A stretch of 64,000 nt of DNA from Solimonas_A sp052035235. Its GTDB lineage: Bacteria; Pseudomonadota; Gammaproteobacteria; Nevskiales; Nevskiaceae. The notes under the pieces are model-generated. The model did not search any database and was not told where the DNA came from. It saw only the letters and a list, made by a program, of their open reading frames with translations. Location of the stretch: the NCBI GenBank assembly GCA_052035235.1, contig JBPOHT010000033.1:1-64000 (forward strand), written 5' to 3'. The position numbers were made by a program, and so were the translations under genes. This document shows, piece after piece, positions 32,201 through 38,396 of this stretch. Each line of letters starts with the position of its first letter. Positions within the stretch are counted from its first letter, which is position 1.

Positions 32201-35200
32201 GTGGCGCCCTCAAGACTTCCACCATTGATGGCGGCACGATCACGCTGACGGCGAATAGCGGTGCGCTGACGACCGGTGCCATCACCGGTGCCGGCGCGGT
32301 AACGGCGGATGCACAAAGCATTTCGCTGGGCGGTGCGGTGCAGGGCAGCAGCGTCGATCTCGACGCCGCCAACGCCCTTGCAGCGACCGGCTTGCTGGAT
32401 GTGACGGCCACGGCCGGCACGCTGCGTCTGGAGGGCGCCAGCCTGGGCGGCAACGGGGCTGATCTCTCGGCCACCAGCGGCGTGACCCTGGTCGGCAACC
32501 TCGACGCGGGTACGGGGGCAGTCAGCATCCTCGGCAACGGCATCACCGCCGATGGCATCGGCGGTGGCAGCCTGCTGCTGACAGGCGGCTCTGGCCTGGT
32601 GGACACCGACAACCTAACCGCCACGGCGGGTGCCATCACGGTCACCGGTGGCAGTATCGACGCCGGCATCGTTTCGGCGACAGGCGATGTCACGGCGACC
32701 GCCAGCAACGGCGCTTTCAAGACCTCGACCATCGGCGGCAGCGTCATCACGCTGACGGCCAACAGCGGTGCACTGACGACCGGTGCCATCACCGGCACGG
32801 GCGCGGTGACGGCGGATGCGCAGAGCATTTCGTTGGGTGGTGCGGTGCAGGGTGCCAGCGTCGATCTCGACGCGGCCAATGGCCTTGCTGCGACCGGCGT
32901 TCTGGATGTAACGGCCACGGCCGGCGCACTGCGCCTGGAGGGTTCGAGTCTCAGTGGTAGCGGCGCCGATCTCTCGGCCACTGGCAGCGTGACCCTGGTC
33001 GGCAATCTCGATACGGGTACTGGGGCGATCAGCGTTGCCGGCAACGGCATCACCGCCGGCGACATCAGCGGCGGCAGCCTGCTGCTGACGGGTGGCACGG
33101 GCGCGGTGAACATAGACAACCTGACCGCCTCGGCAGGCGCGATCACGGTCACCGGCGGCAGCATCGACGCGGGCGTGGTGTCTGCGGCGGGCAACGTCAC
33201 GGCGACGGCGAGCAGTGGCGCCCTCAAGACTTCTACCATCGATGGCGGCGCGATCACGCTGACGGCGAACAGCGGTGCGCTGACGACCGGTGCCATCACC
33301 GGTGCCGGCGCGGTAACGGCGGATGCACAGAGCATCTCGCTGGGCGGTGCGGTGCAGGGCAGCAGCGTCGATCTCGACGCCGCCAACGTCCTCGCGGCGA
33401 CGGGCTTGCTGGACGTGACGGCCACGGCCGGCGCACTGCGCCTGGAAGGGGCGAGCCTGGGCGGCAACGGGGCCGATCTCTCGGCCACGGGTGCCGTCAT
33501 GCTGGTCGGCAATCTCGGCGCGGGCACGGGGGCGGTCGTCATCAGCGGCAACGGCATCACTGCCAACGACATCAGCGGCAGCAGCCTGCTGCTGACAGGT
33601 GGCACGGGTGTGGTGGACACGGATGACCTGACCGCCACAGCGGGTGCCATCACGGTCACCGGCGGCAGCATCGATGCAGGTGTTGTCTCGGCCACGGGCA
33701 ATGTCACGGCCACAGCGAGCACTGGTGCACTCAAGACCTCGACCATTGGCGGCAGTGCGATCACCCTGACCGCGAACAGCGGTGCGCTGACCACCGGCGC
33801 GATCACCGGCACAGGCGCGGTGACGGCGGATGCGCAGAGCATCTCGCTGGGTGGTGCGGTGCGGGGCACGAGCGTGGACCTGGATGCCGCGAACGCTCTG
33901 GCTGCCACGGGCCTGCTGGATGTGACGGCCACGGCCGGCACACTGCGCCTGGAGGGTGCGAGCCTGGGCGGTGCAGGTGCCGATCTCTCGGCGACCGGCG
34001 CGCTGATCCTGTTGGGTGATCTTGCCGGCGGCTCGGCACTGGTGGACCTGTCGGGCGCCACGATCACCGCGGATGCCATCAGCGGCGGCACGGTGAAGCT
34101 CGCGGCCTCGGGCCTGCTGACGGCCGGCAACATCAAGGCGGGCGCTGGTGGCATCACGGCCACGGCATCGGGCCTCGAGACCGGGGACCTCACGGCCACG
34201 GGCGGCGGCGATATCACGGGGACAGCTACCGCGGGCGATCTGCTGGCCGGAGCCGTCAGCGGTGACGTGGTGACCTTGCTGGCCAGCGGCGACATCGAGA
34301 CCGCCGGCATCGTCGCCAATATCCTGTCACTGACTGCGGGCGGCAGCCTGACGACGCTGAACCTGCAGGCCGGCAGCGGCGGGGCCAGCCTGGTGGCGGC
34401 GTCCATCGACGCCGGCTCGATCACGGTGGTGGGCGGCGATCTTTCCGCGACGGCGCAGACCGGCGACCTGGAGGCCGATGACATCCTGGCGAACGATGTG
34501 GAACTGACCGCCGAACAGGGCGATATCGCGGTGGGCGACGTGACGGCTTCGGAGGCGAGCTTCAGCGCCCCTGAAGGCGCGGTCACCGTGGGCAGCGTGA
34601 ATTCCGCTGGCGACGTGGACTTCGACTTCGGCACGGGGCTGGATACCGGCGCCCTGACGCTGGCGGGCACGCTGTTCGCTGACCTCGACAATACCGATGC
34701 GGTGTTCGGCCACGTCAATGCCCAGGCGGTGGACATCACGGTCAGCGGTGGCGACATCGTGATTGGCAACGTGACGGTGACCCAGGATATCGACCTGACG
34801 GCGTCGGGCAGCGTGAAATTCGGCAACCTCAACGGACAGGACATCGCGATCAGCCTCGGGCAGGACTCGACGATCGGCAGCAGCCAGGTGATCGCATCCG
34901 GCGGCTTCGCGCTCGACGGCGCCGGCGTGCTGGGCGGCAATGCCCTGACCGTGCAGGCACAGAGCATCGACGTCGGTGCCGGCCTGGCGCTGGATTCGAC
35001 CAGCTTCACGACATCGGGCAGCGCGAGTTTCAGTGGAGCGCTGTTCGAGGTGCAGACGCTGACGGTGAACGCGGCGAGCATCGGCATCGACAACGCCACG
35101 CTGGAGGCGGGAGAGGCAACCCTCAACTCCGGCGGCAACGTCACGCTGGCGAATGCACAGCTGATGGGTGGCCGCTACACGATCAGTGCTGCGGGCCTGG

Positions 35201-35967
35201 TGCAGGATGCAGGCGAGGGCGGCTCGACCTTCGACGTGACGGCCCTGGGCATTTCGGCGTCCGAGATCGCGCTGGGTGACAGCATCATCCATGTAGGCAA
35301 CGGCGTGGCCACGATCGGTGGCGACGCCAGCCTGCTGGCGGCGCTGCAGGGCAAGAATCCGGAGCTGCTGCCGGCCTCCCAGGGGCCCAATGCCAGCTTC
35401 ATCGCCAGCCGTGTCGAGCTGGGCAGCCTGGAGCTTGCTGGGGACTACCTGTACATCTCGGCCAACGAGCTGCAGTTCAACGGCAGCATCGAGGCACCGG
35501 TGGACCTGTTCGTGCACTTCAGACCGATGACGGCGAGCGCCGACCTGGGCATCGAGACCGCGGCGGCGATGGCGCGCGAGATCAACCTGAACCGCAACGA
35601 GCACTTCAACGTCTTCCCGGGCACCACGTTCGCGATCGGTGGCATCGGCTTCGGCGGCGATATCTATGTCGGCGAGAACGGCCCGGTGACTCTGTCGCCG
35701 CGCCAGAGCAACTTCGTCTTCATGACCGAGGGCAGCATCTTCGGTCTGAGCAACCTGGCGACCAATGGCAGCGTCGTGGTACTCGGGGGGACGGCGGTTT
35801 CGTCCACCGAGATCGAGGTTCCGCTGAGCGATGAGTTCAAGCCGGACCTGCCGGGCGACGAACTGAAGATCGACAGCACCGAGGACAAGGCCAGCGGTTT
35901 CGCGGCGGGCGAGGTGGAGTACGAATCGGCACCCGAGGAGGGCGACGACAGCCTGCAGTGCACCTAA
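20299..35967 (+). CDS. Giant filamentous-haemagglutinin-type exoprotein (TpsA-like, 5222 aa)
   Basis: Predicted secreted or surface-attached adhesin. ATG 20299 follows AGGGAG. A Sec signal peptide (core LAGALAPGLALA) cleaves near residue 33. The TPS secretion domain follows, with WQQFSVGGNEFVLFNQPS and NGRVFIVNPQGVMFGAGS (NPQG at 116-119), the equivalent of the NPNGI motif of FhaB/HMW1A. The remaining ~4900 residues are Gly/Ala/Ser/Thr/Asp/Val-rich short-strand repeats typical of a right-handed beta-helix. They include diverged ~170-residue repeats in the N-terminal half, a 168-aa tandem block and a 169-aa tandem block. The last ~350 residues are non-repetitive and end in an acidic tail with a single Cys, the penultimate residue. 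No TpsB gene is adjacent. Confidence 0.9.
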   Translation: MGKPSFKLRPLSSPALLRFYGLAGALAPGLALAAPTGGAVVGGQASIGMPGAGNTVVNQTSQNAIINWQQFSVGGNEFVLFNQPSASAAVLNRVVGGLPSEILGNISANGRVFIVNPQGVMFGAGSRVDVGGLVTSTLNIRDQDFMAGRHVFAQGEAAPGSIRNEGRISAGPAGFVVLAADRVENAGLISAPGGDVLLAAGSKMTLTLDAEGLVGYSIDAAALSDRAGIENIGEIVAGGGTVVLDAKVARSLMGNVINQRGRISARSVEERDGVIYLSAEGGDIENSGTLDASGTGNADGGRIVVHSDQDVRLAETGVIRADGAGTGNGGMIRLVAEQQLETAEGSVVSATAGPAGQLGGFVELSGHGGLKIRGQVDVGRRGQVLIDPLLLTIADGSAGSVGSTSSGTSATVYERTIEGLLQSGADVALVADNRITLATLSDGELDGRNGNGTGGGLLLGIGTVSGPTTNGVFVDGPPAVGYTFNPGPGGSSYGGIFFQTLGNAIRVDGRLRVSGGYSQGDIQLGDLEGNDIDVSGAGDIELGDVTLSGTGGSVVISNTGGSGSSQDIVIGSLAAAGASLVDIDARNNVQILGNLQADAALVEISSGFDGSGQITASGISGDQVRLQSSGGDISIGGVISANGGFRSGGDIDIDAGGGSVTLNGVSLDGRGQADISASNNARLLGSYDLGADDGELRVYADSVILGAALPAVGIGVTGGLDITADTVTAYGAAGDDAVNATGDVSIRAGTAEFTANLTAGGEVNIDVDADALNLQDVRGSRVRLAAAGFDITVGTISAVGGGSSGLLDVEVSGTETSRVQVGGIDLDTDGYALVSGDSGIDGLDSASFTVGADGTLELRTLSSLDLGSVFGVDGNLVGSGASVTGNVVDVGGDLTLTATDGVDLNAAVTAGGLATIVAGDNSSLTLASLEADGIVLYGGNNTSISAGTLTANGGFRSSGDINVDAFGSYGGVAIGSIELNTAGRVDVTGAAGVSLRDGADVGAGGSLNLRADGGVLQFGSSASSPLSIVGNLYGTANNGARIEAYQDIAVSSGDATLNANGTGASISLFGVLGAEDGRIEIDATGPISIAGLAAGSSIQVDATGSSGSISLGAIGLAVPGDVRVAGANGVTLLGDIDAGIGGSIYVSASGGALSVGSDGAPAGSTMAFTGNLGLETANGADVRAWQDIEVTGGDLVIDADADLEVANLTASDGAVRLTAGGDISTGDITADGGFAFSDGVRIVAEGADPLVNLGSITLLDAGAVYLSGASGVTITQMIDAGGPTGTIEVQASSGTLSLGTASGAVDFVGNLAAYVDSGAGIFANIGAAQDVELQVRTDGVAIGGLEAVSITADGNITLGNTYGGTAVRGDIVIGTLDAGGNVSVTSSRDVDASGTITAVGLVDIDAGAGIGGTGVATLGDVSGNRVYIEADGGVSTGLLTAVSISSGSGDFNVYVASAETVSVSGITLTGGNTGRAYLQGDNGITLDGTNFSLGSDGTLKLSAATSGLDFGTNFSLIGNLEANAGEIDGGALTATGDITLKSPGDIDLTGFISAGGVLEVDGQGGTGVINLQGAYGDRVYIVNDGDITIGGTLSAGGGGSAGSHDIDLLANGGTLSVSSLTMPDGYAYLSGDSKVELDAAGTFAVGYGGTLELVSQTLLDLGSGSDHLRITGALLAKAPAITGNDITTSGNLVMLGGSMDSGSFTLGDIRAARIRIQDLSIGTDITTGLLTATGGGNSSSAGRDIHVHGGLPGNVSIGGIAMASADGFAYVQGGMVSVTDADVGSTGGLEIVADSLSLTNLTQGGRLDVSTGYLQVLGTLNVASADISSPSFASTLNLGTINATGDVTVFSYGDLNATAIEAGGVVSLRAEGSGVTSTVGDITGSRIEFYSTHDVVVTGELAADGGGSASLPDIQVDTASTVTVNGITLLTDGYVYLRGQSGITLNTGADYDVGAGGTLALSMDSFSFGSLTFGSGTFVLSGTLSGGSSSGIQSISGDAIDVSGDLRLAAMDGISFAGQIEAGGAVDLSAGGLIDLDGGITAGGGIELAGGTGISVDGLINGPVAGLDTVAIHTATGSIELNGAVSGANIQIGDMFGGTATSITTQDILASGNLEVSSNSGDINIGSISLVGGDGSIVSGGALSLGGDVTAAGNLTISAATGDLVLQSLEAAAGYLAVDATAGALSLVDATAGGALTLEASGDLTASGDLEGATVVALSDGLVDIGGTVTADGRIELSAAAGVNVDGQISGTNAVSDFVDIYTQAGQIDLAGVSAANGTVRIGDMFGGAAAGINTGALSGVDIQLRTDGATADITVSGTVGADGDAALSAGGNLAISGAVNAGGLVDLDGQAIDTQSLSGNKVLVDASGPLTVVGTVSASNGISLQGSGVSVSGLVDGNAGYVDIGTTGSGAILLASVSGGNLRIGDGVFGGSASGITVSGSLASTGDVEVVGSVADVDIDSFTTVSGDIKVESGGTLAIGGDITSTAGGISLKAGQGSLDLANINVAGAAEIQVQDGALDIGSLSAGSATLQTIDNGSITTGALTTTSGDLYVDAVLGQSAATSSSVTINDVIQSAGLVSITAGPAPGASITATGITAGTSINLGNASVEPTVSISVGDLTAGTTVFAKTDGASLQVGRVEAGGDIGLYAFNDTLTVGGDVISTGGAVTLQADTDLVLAGLTAGGGALYVQADNGSVSAEAVSASGFIFIQSGTGDVTADGLDGDGGITVNATNGQLTINGAVTGSGGSIALNGGDGVSVSGTLSGADEAFESINVRSSGLVELQDVTATGGSVDIESSGGNLSAGAVSGVSGIRLSAAGTLVYSGNLTASNGGVAVYAGAGDLLLSDLTASGGAVDVQADNGFVTVEDVSASASIRLQSGTGNVTATSLDGDGGVIVNAYSGDIAVTGAVTADGGSISLNSGGSLTVGGDLNGADDAFESITIRSAGLVDLQNVTASGGSVDIESSGDDVSVLAVSGPSGIRLSAAGTLAYSGNLTASNGGVAIYAGAGDLLLSDLTAGGGAVDVQADNGFVTVEDVSASASIRLQSGTGNVTATSLDGEGGVIVNAYSGDIEVTGAVTADGGSISLNSGGSLTVGGDINGANDSFESITLRSGGAVDLQNVTASGGSVDIESSGNDVSALAVSGTSGIRLSADGTLSYIGNLTTSNGGITLYAGAGDLLLADLTAGGAVTVQADNGSVTVDDVSAGAAIQLQSGTGDVTVTSLDGDGGITVNAYAGQLVVASAVTASGGSIALNGGNGVEVGGNISGADDAFESIDIRSDNGAVELQDVTATGGSIVIDNSLGGTAAPITVGAVTAAGNVDIASIDNVTLDGAVSGAVVNITAATLDSATAVDVSATGGQVFIDADIQAPIIDIEAASSVTVTGSIDAGTAGSVTLVANNGDVSTGAITTSDLTVTANTIDFGDLDLTGDLSLTSNVGDITTGALTAAGIMLDSAADIVLGGAVSGDSIFMSADDISGVIDMTAAAGNLELNVSTVTAGSIDLSGRDGITVSGQLQAAGGSVSLLASNGLLQVGGITAANLNATALSIDVSDLFGAADASLSGDVSLAATAGDITGGDLSAGGSMTLSASDAIDTGDISGSSILLTAASIDAGAITASGDVSAAASAGDITAVAVTGANVTLTAAAGTLDSGAITANAALVADAQDIILRGSVTGASVDLQAANQLAATGLLDVAATAGTLRLEGASLGGNGADLSATGAVTLVGNLGAGTVAVSIVGNGITADDISGASLLLTGGVGMVDTDNLTATAGAITVTSGSIDAGVVAATGDVTAIASSGALKTATIGGSVITLTANSGALTTGAITGAGAVTADAQSISLGGAVQGSSVDLDAANALSATGLLDVTATAGTLRLEGASLGGNGADLSATGLVTLVGNLNAGSSSVTVGGNGITADDISGASLLLAGGAGLVDTDNLTASAGAITVTGGSIDAGVVSATGNVTATAGSGALKTSTIDGGTITLTANSGALTTGAITGAGAVTADAQSISLGGAVQGSSVDLDAANALAATGLLDVTATAGTLRLEGASLGGNGADLSATSGVTLVGNLDAGTGAVSILGNGITADGIGGGSLLLTGGSGLVDTDNLTATAGAITVTGGSIDAGIVSATGDVTATASNGAFKTSTIGGSVITLTANSGALTTGAITGTGAVTADAQSISLGGAVQGASVDLDAANGLAATGVLDVTATAGALRLEGSSLSGSGADLSATGSVTLVGNLDTGTGAISVAGNGITAGDISGGSLLLTGGTGAVNIDNLTASAGAITVTGGSIDAGVVSAAGNVTATASSGALKTSTIDGGAITLTANSGALTTGAITGAGAVTADAQSISLGGAVQGSSVDLDAANVLAATGLLDVTATAGALRLEGASLGGNGADLSATGAVMLVGNLGAGTGAVVISGNGITANDISGSSLLLTGGTGVVDTDDLTATAGAITVTGGSIDAGVVSATGNVTATASTGALKTSTIGGSAITLTANSGALTTGAITGTGAVTADAQSISLGGAVRGTSVDLDAANALAATGLLDVTATAGTLRLEGASLGGAGADLSATGALILLGDLAGGSALVDLSGATITADAISGGTVKLAASGLLTAGNIKAGAGGITATASGLETGDLTATGGGDITGTATAGDLLAGAVSGDVVTLLASGDIETAGIVANILSLTAGGSLTTLNLQAGSGGASLVAASIDAGSITVVGGDLSATAQTGDLEADDILANDVELTAEQGDIAVGDVTASEASFSAPEGAVTVGSVNSAGDVDFDFGTGLDTGALTLAGTLFADLDNTDAVFGHVNAQAVDITVSGGDIVIGNVTVTQDIDLTASGSVKFGNLNGQDIAISLGQDSTIGSSQVIASGGFALDGAGVLGGNALTVQAQSIDVGAGLALDSTSFTTSGSASFSGALFEVQTLTVNAASIGIDNATLEAGEATLNSGGNVTLANAQLMGGRYTISAAGLVQDAGEGGSTFDVTALGISASEIALGDSIIHVGNGVATIGGDASLLAALQGKNPELLPASQGPNASFIASRVELGSLELAGDYLYISANELQFNGSIEAPVDLFVHFRPMTASADLGIETAAAMAREINLNRNEHFNVFPGTTFAIGGIGFGGDIYVGENGPVTLSPRQSNFVFMTEGSIFGLSNLATNGSVVVLGGTAVSSTEIEVPLSDEFKPDLPGDELKIDSTEDKASGFAAGEVEYESAPEEGDDSLQCT
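28260..30230 (+). repeat. Tandem repeat block A within the exoprotein gene, period 504 nt
   Basis: About four in-frame copies of a 168-codon unit. The anchor GGCGGCTCG recurs at 28672, 29176 and 29680, and GGCGGCAGC at 30184, exactly 504 nt apart. Units encode QADNG...SLDG-GG...ADDAFESI...TASGGSVDIESSG patterns. The middle two copies are the most alike; the outer ones have diverged, as expected from unequal crossing-over within the array. Confidence 0.9.
31150..34010 (+). repeat. Tandem repeat block B within the exoprotein gene, period 507 nt
   Basis: Five to six in-frame copies of a 169-codon unit. The codons for LDVTATAG recur with CTG at 31381, 31888, 32395, 32902, 33409 and 33916, every step exactly 507 nt. 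Each unit encodes LRLEGASLGGNGADLSATG, NGITADDISG, ITVTGGSIDAGVVSATG, LKTSTIGG and ADAQSISLGGAVQG in order. The high DNA similarity suggests recent expansion, so copy number is a likely site of strain variation and assembly error. Confidence 0.93.
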
Positions 35968-36020
35968 GGTTCTTAGGTCCTTTCGGGCCATGCCGGGCCG
36001 CCGTGTGAGGGCGGCCCGGC
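35963..36020 (+). terminator. Tandem hairpins after the exoprotein gene
   Basis: A small hairpin CCTAAG-GTT-CTTAGG (35963-35977) overlaps the stop codon. It is followed by a strong 11-bp stem, GCCGGGCCGCC (35992-36002) with GGCGGCCCGGC (36010-36020) and loop GTGTGAG. No long T-run follows. Probable transcription end for the 15.7-kb gene. Confidence 0.6.
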
Positions 36021-36080
36021 CTCGCTATGATGGAGCTCCGGCGCAAGACCGGAGCCAGCCTGTCGCTAGCGAGGAGAACC

Positions 36081-38267
36081 ATGAGCGAACAAGTCCACTA
36101 CGGCGCCTGCAATCTCTGCGAGGCGATCTGCGGCCTGGAGTTCCGGGTGCGCGACGGGCACATCGTCTCGATCCGCGGCGACGACAAGGACCCCCTGTCG
36201 CGAGGGCATATCTGCCCCAAGGCCGTGGCCCTGCAAGATTTGCACGAGGATCCGGATCGCCTGCGCCGGCCGCTCAAGCGTGTGGGCGAACGCTGGGAAG
36301 AGGTTGGCTGGGACGAGGCGCTGGACGAGATCGCCGACCGGCTGGTGGCGGTGCAGCGCCAGCATGGCGTCAACAGCGTCGCGGCCTATCTCGGCAACCC
36401 CAGCGTGCACAACTGGGGCAACCTCACCCATAGCGCTGCATTGTTCGGCCCGCTGAAGACGCGCAGTCGCTATTCCGCCACCTCGGTGGACCAGTTGCCG
36501 CACCAGCTGGTGGCCTACTGGCTCTACGGGCATCAGTTGCTGCTGCCCGTGCCGGACATCGACCGCAGTCAGTACATCCTGATGCTGGGCGCCAATCCCA
36601 TGGCGTCCAACGGCAGCCTGTGGACGGTGCCGGACTTCCGCAACCGGCTGAAGGCAATGCAGGCCCGTGGCGGCCGGCTGGTGCTGATCGATCCGCGCCG
36701 CACGGAAACGGCCGAGGTCGCGGACGAGCACCACTTCATCCGCCCCGGCAGCGATGCGGCCCTGCTGCTGGCCCTGCTCAACGTGGTGATGAACGAAGGC
36801 CTGGCCAAGCCCGGCCGGCTGGCGGAGTTCACCGATGGCCTGGACCAGGCCGCGGACGCGCTGCGCAGCTATACGCCGGAGCGCGCCGCGGCCGTCACCG
36901 GCATTGCGGCGGACGACATCCGGCGCATCGCACGCGACCTGGCGGCGGCACCGACCGCCGCGGTCTATGGCCGCATGGGCGTATCGACGCAAGCCTTCGG
37001 CACGCTGTGCCAGTGGGCCATCCAGCTGCTCAACATCGCCACCGGCAATCTCGACCGCGAGGGCGGCGTGATGCTGCCGCATCCGGCGGTGGACCTGATC
37101 AAGGGCGGCAATTCCAAGCCAGGCCACTATGCCGCCTGGAAGACCCGCGTGCGCGGCCTGCCGGAGTTTGGCGGCGAGCTGCCGGTGTCGGCGCTGGCGG
37201 AGGAGATCCTGACGCCCGGCGAGGGCCAGGTTCGTGCGCTGATCACCATCGCCGGCAACCCGGTGCTGTCCACGCCCAATGGCCGGCAGCTCGACCAGGC
37301 ACTGGAGCAGCTCGACCTGATGGTCTGCGTGGACACTTATCTCAACGAGACCACGCGGCACGCGCATTTCATCCTGCCGCCCACCGGTGGCCTGGAGCAC
37401 GATCACTACGACCTGGTGTTCCACCACCTGGCGGTGCGCAACACCGCCAAGTACAGCCCGGCGCTCTTTCCCAAGCCCAAGGGCGCGCTGCACGACTGGG
37501 AGATTTTCGCGAAGCTGGGCCGCCGCCTGCGCGAGCGCCAGGACGAGCGCCCTCGCGGGTCGCTGATGAAGCGGCTCAGCGCCAAGCTCAAGGACGAGTT
37601 CCTGCTGCGCGCGCCGCCGCACCGCATCCTGGACCTGGGCCTGCGCCTGGGGCCCTACGGCCGCAAGGCGCCGCAGAAGCTGAGCCTGGCCAAGCTCAAG
37701 GCCAATCCGCATGGAGTGGACCTGGGCCCGCTGCGCCCGGCATTGCCGCAACGGCTGCATGGCAAGAGCAAGCGTATCGCCGCGGCCCCGGCGGCCGTGC
37801 TGGCCGACCTGCAGCGTTTCGAGCGCGAGCTGCTGTCGCAGGAAGCGGTGGCACCACGGCCGGGCGAGCTGTGGCTGATCGGCCGCCGCCACGTGCGCAG
37901 CAACAATTCCTGGATGCACAACTCGCAGCGGCTGGTAAAAGGCAAGCCGCGTCACCAGCTGTTCATGCATCCGCAGGATCTCGCGGCGCGTGGCCTGGCC
38001 GATGGGCAGATGGTGCGGGTCAGCTCCCGCGTTGGCAGCGTGGATGTGGAGATGCAGGCCACCGAGGACATCATGCCCGGTGTGGTCTCGCTGCCCCACG
38101 GCTGGGGGCATGCGCGCCCGGGCGTGAAGCTGCGCATTGCCCAGGCGCAGGCGGGACAGAGCGCCAATGACCTCACGGACGACCAGGCGCTGGACGCGCT
38201 GTCCGGCAACGCCGCGCTCAATGGCATTCCGGTGACGGTGGAAGCGGCGAGGGTGCGGGCCGCCTGA
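36081..38267 (+). CDS. Molybdopterin-dependent oxidoreductase, [4Fe-4S] type
   Basis: A 728-residue member of the DMSO-reductase/formate-dehydrogenase superfamily. ATG 36081 has GAGGAG at 36071-36076. The N-terminal iron-sulfur motif is C10-x2-C13-x3-C17-x27-C45 (GACNLCEAIC ... GHICPK). Cofactor-binding stretches such as GANPMASNGSL, LIDPRRTETA and ITIAGNPVLSTPNG are visible, and the C-terminal molybdopterin dinucleotide-binding domain has HVRSNNSWMHN and VVSLPHGWGHARPG. There is no Tat or Sec signal, so it is cytoplasmic. The substrate is unknown and no electron-transfer subunit is adjacent. Confidence 0.85.
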   Translation: MSEQVHYGACNLCEAICGLEFRVRDGHIVSIRGDDKDPLSRGHICPKAVALQDLHEDPDRLRRPLKRVGERWEEVGWDEALDEIADRLVAVQRQHGVNSVAAYLGNPSVHNWGNLTHSAALFGPLKTRSRYSATSVDQLPHQLVAYWLYGHQLLLPVPDIDRSQYILMLGANPMASNGSLWTVPDFRNRLKAMQARGGRLVLIDPRRTETAEVADEHHFIRPGSDAALLLALLNVVMNEGLAKPGRLAEFTDGLDQAADALRSYTPERAAAVTGIAADDIRRIARDLAAAPTAAVYGRMGVSTQAFGTLCQWAIQLLNIATGNLDREGGVMLPHPAVDLIKGGNSKPGHYAAWKTRVRGLPEFGGELPVSALAEEILTPGEGQVRALITIAGNPVLSTPNGRQLDQALEQLDLMVCVDTYLNETTRHAHFILPPTGGLEHDHYDLVFHHLAVRNTAKYSPALFPKPKGALHDWEIFAKLGRRLRERQDERPRGSLMKRLSAKLKDEFLLRAPPHRILDLGLRLGPYGRKAPQKLSLAKLKANPHGVDLGPLRPALPQRLHGKSKRIAAAPAAVLADLQRFERELLSQEAVAPRPGELWLIGRRHVRSNNSWMHNSQRLVKGKPRHQLFMHPQDLAARGLADGQMVRVSSRVGSVDVEMQATEDIMPGVVSLPHGWGHARPGVKLRIAQAQAGQSANDLTDDQALDALSGNAALNGIPVTVEAARVRAA

Positions 38268-38396
38268 CGGATCGGGGCGTAAAAGCGGACCTGGGGCACA
38301 CCTGACGACCGGACCACGTTGTCCGGGGCCATGGGCTCCAGTAGATTGGCGCCTGCATTCCGCTGCAGACCGCACCGACTCCCGGGGAGAGCCGCT

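Noticed and set aside
28260..34010. CRISPR-like periodicity in the 28-34 kb region
   Set aside because: The period is 504-507 nt, in frame and fully coding, without short direct repeats separated by unique spacers. No cas gene is present.
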